Positions 1-11,904 of a DNA stretch of 64,000 nt are shown in pieces. Position 1 is the first letter of the stretch. Each line of letters starts with the position of its first letter. Both the position numbers and the translations under genes were made by a program. The stretch comes from Mermis nigrescens (taxonomy: Eukaryota; Nematoda; Enoplea; Mermithida; Mermithidae): positions 8,730,342-8,794,341 of the forward strand of contig JAVLUZ010000154.1 of the NCBI GenBank assembly GCA_036768485.1, written 5' to 3'. The notes beneath the pieces were generated by a model. The model did no database searches and had not been told where the DNA came from. It saw nothing but the letters and a program-made list of their open reading frames with translations.

Positions 1-1870
1 AGTCAACTAAGCAACCAACCAACCAACTAACCAACGAACCAACTAAGTAACTAACTAACCAACCAATCAACCAACCAACCAACTAACCAACCAACTAACC
101 AACCAACCAACTAACCAGCCAACCAATCGACCATCAACCAGCCAACCAGTAAATCAACCAGCCAACCAGTAAACCAACCAACCAATCAACCAACCAATCG
201 ACCAACCAACCAACCAATCAACCAACCAACTAACTATAACTAACTAACTAACTAACCAACCGATCAACCAACTTACCAACCAACCAACCAACCAATCAAC
301 CAACCAACTGATTAACCAACCAACCAACCAGCCAGCCAGCCAGCCAATAAACCAACCAACCAAATAACCAGCCAACCAACCAACCAGCCAACCAATCAAC
401 CAACCACTTAACTAAAAAACTAACTAACCAACCAGCTAACCAATCAACCAACTTTTCAACCAACCAACCAAACAATCAACTAACCAGCCAAACAACCAAC
501 CAGCCAACCAACAAACCAACCAGTCAACTAACCAACCAACTAACCAACGAAGCAACTAAGTAACTAACTAACCAACCGATCAACCAACTTACCAACCAAC
601 CAACCAACCAACTAAGCAACCAACCAGCCAACCAAGCAACTAACCAGCCAACCAACCAACCATCAACCAACCAACTAACCAGCCAACCAACTAACCAACC
701 AACTAACCAACCAACCAACCAACCAACCAACCAACCAACCAACCAACTCAACCAACCAGCCTACCAACCAACCAACCCACCAACCAACCAACCAACCAAC
801 CAACTAACCAATCAACCAACCAACTAACTAACTAGCTAGCTAACTAACTAATCAGCAGCAAACTAGCAAAACTAGTAAACTAATAGCAAACTAAACAGTC
901 AACCAACTAACCAATTAATTAATCAACCAACCAACCACGAAACCATCAACAACCAACCAATTAACCAACCAGCCAACCAACCGTCCACCCACCAACAAAC
1001 CAACCAACCAACCCACTAACCAACCAACCAAACAACCAGCCAATCAACCAACCAACCAATCAACCAACCGACCAACCAGCCAACCGGCCAACCAAACAAC
1101 CAACTATGTACCCAATCAATTAACCAACCATGGCCAACCAACCAACCGACACACCACCAACCAATCAACAAACTAACGAGCCAACACCCCAACTTACTGG
1201 CCAACCAACCAACCGGCCAACGGAGCAAATAACTAGTCAATCAACCAACCAGCCGACCGATGCCAACTAACCAACCAATTAAGTAGCCAACCAACCGGCC
1301 AACCGACCAACCAACTAGCCAACCAACCAATCAATTAGCCAACCAACCGGCCAGCCAACTAGCCAACCGAATAACCAACCAACCAATTAAGTGGCCAACC
1401 AGCTAACCAAACAACCAACTAAACAACCAACCAATCACATGGCCAACCAAACAACAAAACAATAGGCCAATCAACCAACCAACTAGCCAATTAATCAACT
1501 AACCGGCCAACCTACCACCCAACCAAACTGCCCAAACAACTATCTGGCCAACCAACCAATTAGCCAATCAATGCATAACCGACCGATCAACCAACTCACA
1601 AATCAATCACTCAGCCAATGAACAGACTAACCTATCAGTCTGCTGATAAACTGACAAGCCAACCCATTTAATGACCAACCTACCAAATGACGAATCATCA
1701 GATCAATCAAGCATCTAACTGACCAATCAACCAGCCACCCAGCCAACAAACCAACCAGTCAATTGATCAATTAGTTAACCATTAAACCAGTCAATCAATC
1801 AACCAACCAAGCAACCGATCAATCATTTAATCAACCGACCAGCCAACTGACTAATCAATCACTCAACCTT
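1..1870. repeat. Degenerate CCAA/CCAACCAAC tetranucleotide array
   Basis: About 1.87 kb of CCAA-type repeats with frequent substitutions (CTAA, CAGC, CGAC, CAAT) that become more common toward the right, where the array fades into ordinary AT-rich sequence. Long Trp-Leu-Val-Gly open frames on the minus strand are by-products of the repeat. The array reaches the left edge of the window, so its full length is unknown. No gene is visible. Confidence 0.97.
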
Positions 1871-1949
1871 TAATTCCTAAAATTTTTTCCCGACTTTTCA
1901 ACTAAAAAGCTACACATGTTTTTGACGTTACACAGCGTAACAATACTAA

Positions 1950-3200
1950 AATTTATGGTGCTTGGCGCCATTTATTTAAAAAACTCACCTTTTGCTTATT
2001 TCAGTCTTCGATAAATGAAATTTTTCGGCAAATAAAATTTTCTGCATTTTTATCATACAAAAAGGTGCAAAATCGAGCGCAGAAGTATATAAGTGTCGAA
2101 ATTTTTCGGTGCTTCGCGCCAGATATCTATTTCAGCATACTTTTATTCAATTTTCATTTCATGTATAACTATTAAAAATTTTCGACGCTACGCATCAAAT
2201 GCAACAAATACGGGAAACCGAGCAGTAATTCAAGGTTCTAAACGTCCTTCCGCCAGAAATTCACAAATTTTCCGGCACTTTGCGCTGGATTTTCACTGAA
2301 GTCAACAAAATTTAATGATTTTTTCGCACAAAATTGTCAAAAACTTTAAAAATTTTCGAATAAATGTGCCAAAATCGATTTCAAACGAAATTAGATGACG
2401 TAAAACGCTGAAAAAACGCCAGTCCGCACGCGAAGGTCCTAAATTATTTGTCAATAAAAAAGTCCGCAAAATCTACTTGAAAATGGTAAAAAATATCAAA
2501 ATATTTCATTAACTATTCTGTATTTTTTATCTTTGGAAACCTATAAATAGAAAGACTTTGGAGACCGTCTTTGCATTTGAACAAAGGGACCTTGTATAAA
2601 AACACTGGACAAAGGTATATCAATTGGTGCAGGTGTCAGGGCATAAGATCTGCTGCTACTGAGGCTGACATTTAAGACAGAAGTCACACATTGATTTAAC
2701 ATAATTTCTAGAAATGTGTCAAATTGAGCTTCATAAAAAAGCCCACTCTGTGCTAGATATAATTGCTGCATAGCTTATATTTGTAAACCTGCAAAAGTGA
2801 GCATAAAAAATAAATTTATCGAAAATTTCAGCGCTTCGCGCTGGATATAATTTCTATTGCATACATTCAGAAAGCTGCAAAATTGAGCTCAAAAGGATAA
2901 AAACGTCGGAAATTTCCGGCGCTTCGAGCAAACTATAATTACTGTATTGCTGTTTAGAAAGTTGCAAAAATTAGGTAAAAAGATAGAACTCTCGAAAATT
3001 TTCGGCGCTTCGCGTCAGGCACAATCACTGGATTGTTTATATCCAGAAACCTGCAAATTTGAGTTTAAATAGATAAAAATGTAGAAATGTTCTGGTGTTA
3101 CGCGCCAGATATGATTTAAGCACTCTCTCTATTAAGAAAGCTTCAAAATTCAGCTTGAGGAGATCAGAACGTCGAAAATTTTTTCGCCAGTTTTATAATA
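1950..3200. repeat. Diverged ~87-bp satellite with GGCGCTTCGCGCC palindrome
   Basis: A palindromic motif related to GGCGCTTCGCGCC recurs at about 1960, 2105, 2183, 2270, 2830, 2917, 3003, 3092 and 3180. Spacing over the last five is 86-89 bp. The intervening sequence is also alignable: an AT-rich run, then 'aaa.ctgcaaaattgagct', then 'gataaaaacgtcgaaaattt'. Each unit could fold a short stem with a TTC loop. The array is interrupted at 2290-2815 by unrelated AT-rich sequence. Same motif and similar period as the 92-bp array at 59.5-60.0 kb. Confidence 0.8.
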
Positions 3201-6073
3201 CGCCCGTTTTTGCACTGTTTGTCTTCAAAGGCTGCAAAATTGAGTTCAAAAGAGTAAAAATGCTAAAACATTTCTCGATCAAGAATTTTAGATTTTTTTG
3301 AATATTTTTATTCGCCATTACATGAGCTCGTCGACAGAGGTTTAGTCGAATATATTTTTGTACTAGGTTAAAGTTTTACAGCTGGCGCAAAATTTCAGAG
3401 GACAAAAAATCTAAATACCAGAATTTAGTCTTTCACTTATCAACCCTACATGCCTCAAAATTAAGTCGAAGGTGATGAAAATGCCATAATTTTTTATTAA
3501 TAATGCCGACGTTACTGATTTATTCATTCCTAAAATTGAGCTGAAATGGGAAATTATCGACATTTCTGCTAGATTTAATATTCTTATTACCTGTTTCGCA
3601 TGAAAGAAGCAGTTACAAACCTAAGCGAAGTTTAAGGATGATTAAGGCTGCAAATTGTGTGGCGAGAACGGTAATAAGTTTCGGTATTGCTTGTATACTC
3701 GTATCTCTGAAAAGCGATCATATTGAGCTTAAGATGATAGAAGGTCAAGATTATTTGGCGCTTCGTGCCAGATGTAATGTTTGATGTTTTGAAAAATAAA
3801 GAGGCCAAAATTTTCACGTACTATTTGACAGATAAAATAAATTATTTCATCTTTTATTTGTAAAAAGGCTGCTTAATTAGACTTATGTAAAGTATAGGGT
3901 AGAAATTTTCCATAAAGAGATCAATTTTTTGCGTTGTCTTGTCCTTTAAAAATCTGCAAAATTGAGCTGAGGATGATAGAAAGGCCTAAAAAATTTCCAG
4001 AGGTGAACAACACTCTAAAAACTATAGTTGTAAACTAGTGTACAGACTGATGATGCTAACTGCGAGTAAATTAAGAGGATAAAACAAACGCAAATGATGC
4101 ATGCAGACATGCAGAACGTTTCGAAAAAGTTATGAGGTAACATATTCCAAAACAACCCTTTTTCGAACCAGCAACCAACCACAATTTTTGGCTGCCGGTA
4201 TCACCTGGAAGACCGGCCTTTGTCCAGGTATGCTTACACCCCTCACTAAAACTTTGAAAAACCGAATACTGACAGGCGATTTGCGTAGAAACACAGGCTG
4301 CTGCTGGGAAAACTTTGATTTTTTTGTAAAAATGCAGCTCAGTTATACAAAAATTCATTCAACCTGGTCAATTCACTACGGAAATACCAATATTTCTCAT
4401 TAATTCACTTATTGCCAATTATATGCCACCTGGAATTACATCCCCTTGTTATATGCATGATTATGGCGTAATATTTCTCATTTAGAAAATAAATGACTTT
4501 GTTTTTTCGTTCACTCACGAAAATCAACGACTTCAGCACTGGCCAGAAAATTATGTCGTCTATTCAACGCCGAGTGTCGTCGCTTAATCACATCGCGTTT
4601 CTGCGACGCATCGCCGACGCAACGCGTCGTCGCGAAGGAACAAACCGACGACGAATCTTCGCTACAGCGACGCGCGGCGCTGCGCGAAGCGTTTGCAGCG
4701 AAGGATACTGCAACGAATTGCAGCAAAATTATAAAGCAATAATTAATTGTAAATGAATTAACAAATAACTAACTAATAAAAATTATTATGAATGGAAACA
4801 CAAAGTATCTTCATATAAATTGTTATTGCAAAATTACCAAAAGAGCTATACATAGTTTTCTGACAATCCAATCTTTTTATACTATGCAATAATTTAACAG
4901 TTTGCATTACAGCACATTTCATCATTCTATTCATTACGTAACTTTCAAAAGGCAATAACCGTGCTAAAAAGGGGGAAATTTTACGAGATACAAAATTATG
5001 GCCAAAAATGGAACAGAATCAATTGATTTTCAAAAGTGCTTAAATTCATTCAGAAATTCAGTCAAGGTAGTTTTTCGTTATGCTAACGCTTAAACCAGGC
5101 CACTTTAGCAAAGTTATCTGTTTGATGCCAGACCGGATATGCCGTTAACCATGCCTTTTTTGAGGACGAAGATACATGGAGGTCATATATACATGATCTC
5201 CACCTCATGAAAATGTTCACCCCCAGAATAAGCGATTTTTCAAAAGATTACAAACATTTCCTTGAAATTCGCAGAAAAGGTGCTTCTTTAGTCGTTTTCA
5301 GCTATATAATTGCTAAAAAGTGTCAAAGTTTCGGCGCTTAGCGCCATATGATCATGTTTTGACTATAATTTGTTCGATTTATTCGACCTTTTTGATTTTT
5401 TTACGAAATTTTCTAATTTTATGCTCTAGAAAAATAGTGCATTGTCAGAAACGCTGGAAAACGATGATTTTGACGCGTACCCACTATTTCTAGGCCCAAT
5501 AAAGGCACTTTAAAACTTCAATCCTCGCCAAGAATTCTCATGCTGCGATGCATGTCTGATAAAGGCTCGTACAATAATTTTTGGGAACATCTTCGTACGA
5601 TGTACAAAGACTGTTTGAAGCAAAATGACAGTAATTTTGACACTTTATCGCGTACTTTTAAGATTACAATAAATTTCCGAATATCGTAATTGCGCTTCAT
5701 CTATTTAAACTTCGAGCGTGTGCATTAAACACTCCAAAATCAATCTTTGTACAATGTCAAACATCTTTCAAACCATTTTGTACAGAATCAACATCTTTTG
5801 CATCTAAGTAACTATCTCGTCTGTTTTCTAAAGATTTTTTGCAGAAAAATGATTATTCGACAGCTTAGCACTGTTTTTGCTGCGACGAAGTTAACTTCTT
5901 TCTTATGTTAAATTGAATTCATAAGCGCGATGGCGTTAAATACGAGATTCAATCAGAATATCCCAATTGCAGTATTGCCTCTGCAGCTTTCTGAGTTCAG
6001 TTTTATTACTAAATTAAACTTAAGATTAAAACAGCGCGTGAGTCGCAGATTATATGTTGTTAATATGTAAAAA
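3201..6073. other. Gene-free AT-rich stretch
   Basis: No gene supported. Isolated copies of the GGCGCTT-type palindrome lie near 3757 and 5332. A GC-rich island at about 4560-4735 is built from GCGACG-like words and opens short frames on both strands. Two ~100-residue frames overlap on opposite strands at 4071-4403 and contain splice-like signals, but neither is convincing as a gene. Confidence 0.5.
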
Positions 6074-6690
6074 CAGTGGCGGATCTAGGATTTTCGTAAG
6101 GGAGGCGATACCCCGACTTTTCCAAAATGGTCGAAAATCGATCCGAAAATTAGCTCTGTACGACCGAAATTGCGTTTTTTACGGCGTTTTACGCTATCTG
6201 CCTTTATTTAAAAACATTTTCGGCGCAACAATTTCTCAAAAACATTAATTTTCGACAATTTTGTACGAAAAAATGCTCACTTTCTTTGACATTAGCGGAA
6301 GTGCGGCGCGGAAAATTATTCAAATTAACGAGGAAGGATGTTTAGAGATTTGAAATGCAACTGTATTTTCTCTCTTCGTAGCATTGTGAAGCGTTGAAAA
6401 GTTTTAAAATTTATGCTTAAAAGTGGAAGAAAACTATGTTGAAATGGCTGTTTCTGTTCCAGAAATCGTTTTTGAGGCATGCAATTGTTTGCTGCTATAA
6501 AAACCTATTCCTGACGCTAAAATATGACTTACAGGCCGCCAAGAAAGCAAACAAATGTCATTAAAAAAATAATCATCCGGCGCCACGCCGGAAAATTAGA
6601 GAAATTACGGTCACCGACGGCCAAAACCGTCGCGAATCGCTACACCCATTCCGTATCTCGCCAAATATTTTTGGCCAAGAGGGAGCCGAA
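6074..6690 (+). mobile_element. hAT-like non-autonomous element, copy A
   Basis: Starts CAGTGGCGGATCTAGGA, a terminal type common in non-autonomous hAT elements. The body is alignable with copies starting near 9381 and at 63089: all share a 'ccccgacttttccaaaa' segment, a 'gcgttttt' segment and a right part containing 'gacggccaaaa' and 'atctcgcca'. No transposase frame. The right terminus is not sharply defined, so the end coordinate is approximate. Confidence 0.6.
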
Positions 6691-6739
6691 TCGTCCCTGA
6701 TAGCGGCTCCCACTCCTTTGTATAAAACGGTCAATTGTG

Positions 6740-7293
6740 TATAGTCTGTTTCATTTATCCGAGAGCTTTTTCAGTAAATGTTTTTGGTGGTTACAGTAGC
6801 CGCTTCTTTCTTACTTACTGTAGGTCGCTCGATCTCACTATGGCTACGTAGCACAGAAGGGTTTTTTAATAACGTCTTTGCGGCTTAATTTATTCACATC
6901 TTCCAGCATATCGATTAAGTTACAGAGAAAAATCGAGCATTCAGCTTATCCTAAGTTGACCCTTCAAACACAATACACTAAGATGTTAAGAAACGCTGCG
7001 AAATCCTGTATATAGCGCAGTGGTAAAACGTCTGCTTGCCATCGAAGCAACCCGGGTTCGATTCCACCCGACTACTTTTTGTTTAGCGCACGTACTGCAG
7101 TATGTCCCTAGCACTGATTAAATGCCTGAATTAAATTTATTAGGGCGGATTAGTGCATTGAAAATGGAAGAATTCCAGCCATTCGCCCTCACTGAGCTGA
7201 TCTGCCGAATTACAGTAATTCGTTTTGTTTCGCTTACTGTAGCCCTTAAAAAAATTAATTGAAAAGCTCTCGAATCAAATGAAACAGACTATA
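6740..7293. mobile_element. TA-flanked inverted-repeat element with internal tRNA-like sequence, copy A
   Basis: Begins TATAGTCTGTTTCATTTA and ends with its inverse (GAAACAGACTATA). The inverted repeats are about 27 bp and extend through 'CGAGAGCT'. TA at both ends fits a TA target duplication. The interior has no transposase and carries a tRNA-like segment at 7005-7075. Copy B at 7336-7879 has the same structure. Known: TA duplications are typical of Tc1/mariner-type insertion. Inferred: a non-autonomous element that captured, or arose from, a Pol III unit. Confidence 0.85.
7005..7075 (+). pseudogene. tRNA-like sequence inside inverted-repeat element A
   Basis: Contains an A-box-like TATAGCGCAGTGGT and a canonical B box GGTTCGATTCC, about 45 bp apart as in tRNA genes, followed by a T4 run at 7077-7080 that could end Pol III transcription. 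The acceptor stem does not pair convincingly, so this is a tRNA-derived sequence rather than a functional tRNA. The anticodon cannot be assigned safely. Confidence 0.7.
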
Positions 7294-7335
7294 AGCATAC
7301 GGGCAAAAAAGACTATAAGTATGTGCGTTTGTACA

Positions 7336-7879
7336 TATAGTCTGTTTCATTTATTCGAGAGCTATGTTTTCCGAGGCTACAGTAACCCCTTCTCTCTTAT
7401 TTACTGTAGTTCGCTAGATCTCACTGTAGTTACGTAGCAGAGAAGGGTTTTTCAATAATATTTTTGCGACATAATTTATTCTCGTCTTCCAGCAGATTAA
7501 TCAACTTACAGATAAAAATCGTGCATTAAGCTTATCTCAAGTTGATACTTTGAACACAATAGACTAAAATGTTAAGAAACGCCGCGAACTCCCTCATAGC
7601 TCAGTGGTAAAACGTCCGCTTGTCGTGTCGAAGCAACCGGGATTCGATTCCACCCGATAGCTTTTTATTTAGCGCACTTACTGTAGTATGTCCCAGTACT
7701 GATTAAATGCCTAAATTAAATTTATTAGGCGGATTAGTGCATTAAAAATGGAAGAATTCCAGCCACTCGCTCTCACTGAGCTGATCTGCCGAATTACATA
7801 CAGTAATTCGTCTGTTTTGCTTACTGTAGCCCTTAAAAGAATTGACTAAAAAGCTCTCGAATAAATGAAACAGACTATA
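7336..7879. mobile_element. TA-flanked inverted-repeat element with internal tRNA-like sequence, copy B
   Basis: Second copy, 42 bp right of copy A and in the same orientation. Ends are TATAGTCTGTTTCATTTA and the inverse TAAATGAAACAGACTATA, nearly perfect over about 28 bp, with TA at each border. Internal landmarks match copy A in order: 'ggctacagtaaccccttct', 'cacagaagggttttt'-type segment, tRNA-like core, 'ggcggattagtgcatt', and a final 'cttactgtagccctt'. No coding capacity. Confidence 0.87.
7590..7664 (+). pseudogene. tRNA-like sequence inside inverted-repeat element B
   Basis: Carries TAGCTCAGTGG (A box) and GGATTCGATTCC (B box) with a T5 run at 7662-7666. The middle can pair GCTT with GAAGC around a loop containing GTC, hinting at an anticodon arm, but the acceptor stem is poor. 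It differs from the copy-A version at several positions in the anticodon arm, so the two have diverged since sharing an ancestor. Confidence 0.7.
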
Positions 7880-8499
7880 AGTAGGTACCTATTTACGTAT
7901 TGCTAATTAAGGAGAAAACCGTTTAAATATTCCACTCAAAGAGCACCTACTTATTTGAAAGAAGCACAAAATCGAAGACTACTTTTTGCCGTAAAAACTT
8001 TCCTACACTACAAAAAAGTCAACAAATGTCATGAGAAAAGTTCTGCGCGAATCGCCGCAAAAAAATATTTAAAAAATATGATGGACAACGGCCAATAAAT
8101 CGTAAAAAATGTTTATTCATCCTTCGTCTCGCCAGAGGACTGAAGAGGGCGGTCGCCATCCGCCTTTTGTGTTGTTTATCAGAGATCAGTGGGTTTGGAA
8201 CCAGAGAAATATAAATTTGCGGCGAAAAAATCGAAATTAAAACCAAAAATACGCGAAATACGAAACTTTTTTGCAAGCGAATTCTGAATTTCTCACAAAA
8301 GCTATGTTGAAAATTATGGTTAGGTGAAATTAAGCACAACGTAGGACGGTCAGATGCACAGACCTCCAAATCATGGATCCGCGCAAAGCAAAATCTGATA
8401 GACCAGCTAAAAAGTAGATAAAGTGCATGCTCTCAACATGAAACTGTGTGACACAGAATTTTCCGCATAACAAATGTCAAGCAAATTCATTCCCCGCAG
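7880..8499. other. Gene-free AT-rich stretch
   Basis: A 116-codon minus-strand frame (8019-8369) has no recognisable domain and AT-driven composition. I see no gene, repeat or structured element here. Confidence 0.5.
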
Positions 8500-8689
8500 G
8501 GAATGGGCCGCACCCGGAGGTACTGCAATACCGGGACGACCCGCAGCAAGGGCGGAGCAAGCCCCACTATCTCGCTAAGGGTCCAAAAATCAGAATAATC
8601 TCGTTGTGATCAGTAGACCACGTATCAGAGATTAAGCTGATAAGAACAGAAACTAAACTTTGATCTGAGCAAAAAGCCCGAGAAGCGAA
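8500..8689 (-). ncRNA. U2: U2 snRNA copy, probably a pseudogene
   Basis: The minus strand reads CGCTTCTCGG at the 5' end, then AGATCAAAGT, CTGTTCTTATCAG and AATCTCTGATACG, all hallmark U2 5'-half segments. An Sm-type GATTTTTGG follows, then stem-loops with GCTTGCTCCG and CCGGTATTGCAGTACC. Length (~190) matches animal U2. U2 pairs with the intron branch site through GUAGUA; here that hexamer reads TTAGTT, a two-base change in the most constrained part of the molecule. The long stems are otherwise well kept. A TATATA lies about 30 bp upstream. Either a recent pseudogene or a variant U2; the branch-pairing change favours pseudogene. Confidence 0.88.
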
Positions 8690-9380
8690 ATGCGGCCCGA
8701 CAATTAAGTGGTTATATAGAGCAGATGAAACATCTTTTTCACGGGTTTAAGTTATTATTGACATTTTAACGAGAAAGACCGAGCTGGAGACGTCACAGAG
8801 CCACATGGATACTGCGCAGCTATGTAATACCTACTTACGTTTCGTATATACATAACAGATCGTGTAGTTAAATGATCGATGCCAGTATAAGGGATGTACC
8901 GGTTCCAAGATTTTCGAAAAAGTCAGCTCCAGTTCTAAGAAAATCAAAATCTCGGTTCCGGTTCTAAGACCTAGGAACCGGCGGTTCCGGTTCTCGGTTC
9001 CTGTAATAAGTGTATAAGCTATGCCTTTATGTAAACTATGTAAACTTTGTCGAAAGTATATTTAGAAAATTATCAGTAAAGCCGGTGAAGGAGCTTCATG
9101 GGTGCAATATGCTACGTAAGAGCTGTATGTCTAATTTATTTTGAATCTTTTTTGAACCTCTTTCATTCGATCTGCGTCACATTTTTCTGAAAAATTCAAT
9201 GAGTATATTGTTTCTAATATAAGCGGCGAAGCCATGAAAGAAAACATAAGATGATGGCTCCAAATTCAAAGAACATAACTTTTTGTAGTGAATTAATTTC
9301 ATTCTGACTAAATTTTATAAAAGGCGGCGTAATGCGCCAAAATGTTGAACAACTTTAACGGCGCTTACAGGACTTTGAAG
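8690..9380. other. Gene-free stretch with GGTTCC-rich low-complexity patch
   Basis: At about 8897-9003 the word GGTTCC/GGTTCT recurs many times with inverse copies (GGAACC), giving an imperfect low-complexity patch. Nothing else supported. Confidence 0.5.
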
Positions 9381-9970
9381 AGTGACTGATCTAGGATATT
9401 CTTAAGAAGGGGCAGTACCCCGACTTTTCCAAAAACAACCAAAAATAGGTCCAAAATTTAGCATCCATGTGCGCAATAGCGTTTTTTCTACGTTTTACGT
9501 TGTCGACTTTTAATAAAAACCACTTTAGCGCAACATTTTTTTGAGAAATTTTAAAATTTTTATCAACTTTGCTTGAAAAGATAATTAAATTGAATTTGAT
9601 TTTAGCGGAAATCTGGCGCGAAACAGCGGAAAACTTGTGAAATTAAAGCGAAGAACATTCAGAAGCTTGAATTACTATTTGCTCAGTCTCCTGCATTCGT
9701 ACCATTTGACGTAGAACCTCGAAAATTTTTTAAAGTTATATGCTTAAGAATAGAAGAAATTTGAGAAATTGAAAATGCTAAAAAAGCTATTCCTGCTCTT
9801 GAAATCGTTTTCAAAAAATAACTTACGCCCGCCAAGGAAGTGAATGAATGTTATTAATAGGCATTATTCGGCGCGAAACGCTGGCAAAATTAGAGAAATT
9901 ATGATTACTGACGGCCAAAAATCATTGCAAATTATATTTCCATTTTTTATCTCGCCGATTATTTTGTACC
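9381..9970 (+). mobile_element. hAT-like non-autonomous element, copy B (degraded)
   Basis: Alignable with 6074-6690: 'gatctaggatattc', 'taccccgacttttccaaaa', a 'gcgttttt' block, 'ggcgcgaaa', and 'gacggccaaaa' near the right end. The left terminus has decayed to GTGACTGATCTAGG. No transposase. Confidence 0.6.
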
Positions 9971-11117
9971 TACAGGGGAATTCGGAGAATTGGCCAAAGA
10001 CTATGAAGGGTAAAATTATATTTAACTGAAAATTAGTCGTCTTCTAAATAAAATATCATCAGCGAAGTAATGTCAGTTACTCGCGGCAAACGACGCCCTT
10101 TTTTGGAAGTCATTAAGATGCAAAATAAGGTTTTTAAAAGTTTTTGAGTCATTGCCTTTAGATGAAGTCATTTTCAATGCAGCTTCTTTACAATTCAGAA
10201 ATTCATTTGATTTTTGAAGAAAGCCTGTTAATGCTACAGTAGTTGCATTAAAATGTCATTTAGAAGTGAAAATCTCGTGCAAAGCTACGGAATATTCAAT
10301 AGATTTGAACCGGACGAAGGAAAAGATAGCATAAATCCTTGCTTCTTTCTTTACAACTCGATTTACATACAAAACTGATGAAGATTTCAGCACAATATTT
10401 CTGGAACGTAAACCATATACTTAAGGGTTAAGGCTGCAAACGCCCTTCGTGTCCCTAAAAGCTATATGTTCGTCGTATACAAAAATTATATTTCTGACAC
10501 AAAGCCAGCTTTAGAAAAAAGAGTCAAAAATAACTGGCGGGAAGTACCAGATTAATTACAGCAATTATGCTAAACAACAGACCAAAAGCATTTCAAAAAT
10601 ATTTTGGGCTTACATATGTATGTTGGACTCCCGAGTCATGTTTTCTTGTCAGATGTTTATTAACCGGGGTCTTTACCATTTTTACATATATCCACGATCT
10701 TATGGAACCGTTTTTATATCCGTTAACCCAGTGCTTATCAAGCGGGTTTCTAACTGTGATAAAGCATAGTAGTTTGGCCGGGACCGGAAGGAAAGGTGTT
10801 TATTAAGCGGCAGTGTCTACTGTTCGAGTGTTTATAATGACATCCGACTGTACGTAAATAAATGAGAGTGAGCATCACTGTTTTTTATTTTTGTACGAGC
10901 AATCTTTGCATATCTTTGTACACAAAGTATAGGCAGTTTTTGGCCGATTTTCGACTGTACGAAAAAAATGGCTTTCAACGGCAATTCAAATGATCGATTA
11001 ATGAAGACGAAATTGAAGGTTCTAAAAATTCTATTTCTGTAGAAACATTTATAAAAATTTATTTTTATAAAAATTCCTTTTGCTTAAGTGCTGACTTGAA
11101 AAAATAAATTGGCATAC
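9971..11117. other. Gene-free stretch, presumably intronic or intergenic
   Basis: No supported gene. A fragment related to the 'gtacaaagac' hAT-type MITE lies at about 10895-10970. If the gene with exons at 11118-22189 continues, further exons lie in or beyond this stretch, but none was found by eye. Confidence 0.4.
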
Positions 11118-11280
11118 TCGAATTTGGTGGTTTTATCTTTCTTTTGCTCTTGGACATTGTTCGATCGGGTTCGTCTAACAGACGAATCATGCGACGGGTG
11201 CGGTCCGAAAAACGCCCGTCGAAGTTCGCTCCACCCAACGCACTTGAAACATTATTAAATGCTAACGCTTCTGTCGCAGC
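11118..11280 (-). CDS. Exon 4 (candidate) of unrecognised multi-exon gene
   Basis: Open minus-strand segment of 54 codons plus one base, bounded by an acceptor-type ATAAG at 11281-11282 and a donor GTATGC reading from 11117. It opens in phase 0, which matches the phase-0 end of exon 3. The peptide includes LAFNNVSSALGG, FSDRTRRMIRLLDEPDRT and a basic SKSKRKIKPPNS tail, unlike the AT-driven noise around it. Product not recognised. The acceptor has only a modest pyrimidine tract, which is the main weakness. Confidence 0.6.
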
Positions 11281-11338
11281 CTTATGAAATTGAACGAGAA
11301 AAAATAAATTTTGAAGATTTAAGATTAGAACACAGCAT

Positions 11339-11597
11339 ACGTGTAGGAGGAGGATGGGGATCATTACATTCAAGAGGAAGATGGTATATCCCTAACCAAA
11401 GTTGGTTGTCTCCCCCCAACCAAAAAGTTTTCCTCTTCCCTCCCCGATTTCTGGAAAAAAATTTAATTTTTTGGTCGTTTTTAGATGTTTTTTGGCACTG
11501 CTTGGCTAAAAGTTTGAGGTCATTTATCCCCCTCTCCTCTAAAATTGGCCAGGGGCTCCCACACCCAAAATTTCGAGCCGTTGTTACATGTGTATGA
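11339..11597. mobile_element. Short element of the 'CATGTAACAGGGGG' family, degraded
   Basis: Shares the block order of 11905-12120 and 61468-61712: a G-rich start, a 'cccccaacc' segment, 'tttttaggtg'-type segment, 'gaggtcattta', 'ggccaggg', and a right end 'gagccgttgttacatg'. No coding capacity. Confidence 0.5.
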
Positions 11598-11904
11598 TGG
11601 GGATCCACCTAACAAGTCGGCAGTTCCTGATTTCCTAAGCTTAGGTTTTTTTACTCCGCCCTTCTACAACTTTTAAGTCAATACTTGCGATTTAGGCCTT
11701 TTTTGGGTATTTTCTACAAATTTTAGCAAAAATTAAGAACCGTTTACCTCCAACGCCAAGATTTTGAGCCGCTACACGTACGGTTCAGAAAAGATAAATA
11801 AGGTCAGAAAATTAGGCAAAATGTACAAATCGACGACTAACACATTCTTTTTCGTTGTGCAAGTCAGAAAGGCATTGTTGCATAAAGTACCATTGATAAC
11901 CACA

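Noticed and set aside
524..1240. Minus-strand frames rich in Trp-Leu-Val-Gly
   Set aside because: Direct translation of the CCAA tetranucleotide repeat; no independent sign of coding.
4071..4403. Overlapping ~100-residue frames on opposite strands with splice-like borders
   Set aside because: Either strand could be argued and no domain is recognisable. The minus frame could even join exon 4 of the unrecognised gene in phase, but it is 6.7 kb away with nothing else in support.
7005..7664. Functional tRNA genes
   Set aside because: A and B boxes are good but acceptor stems do not pair, and both lie inside mobile inverted-repeat elements.
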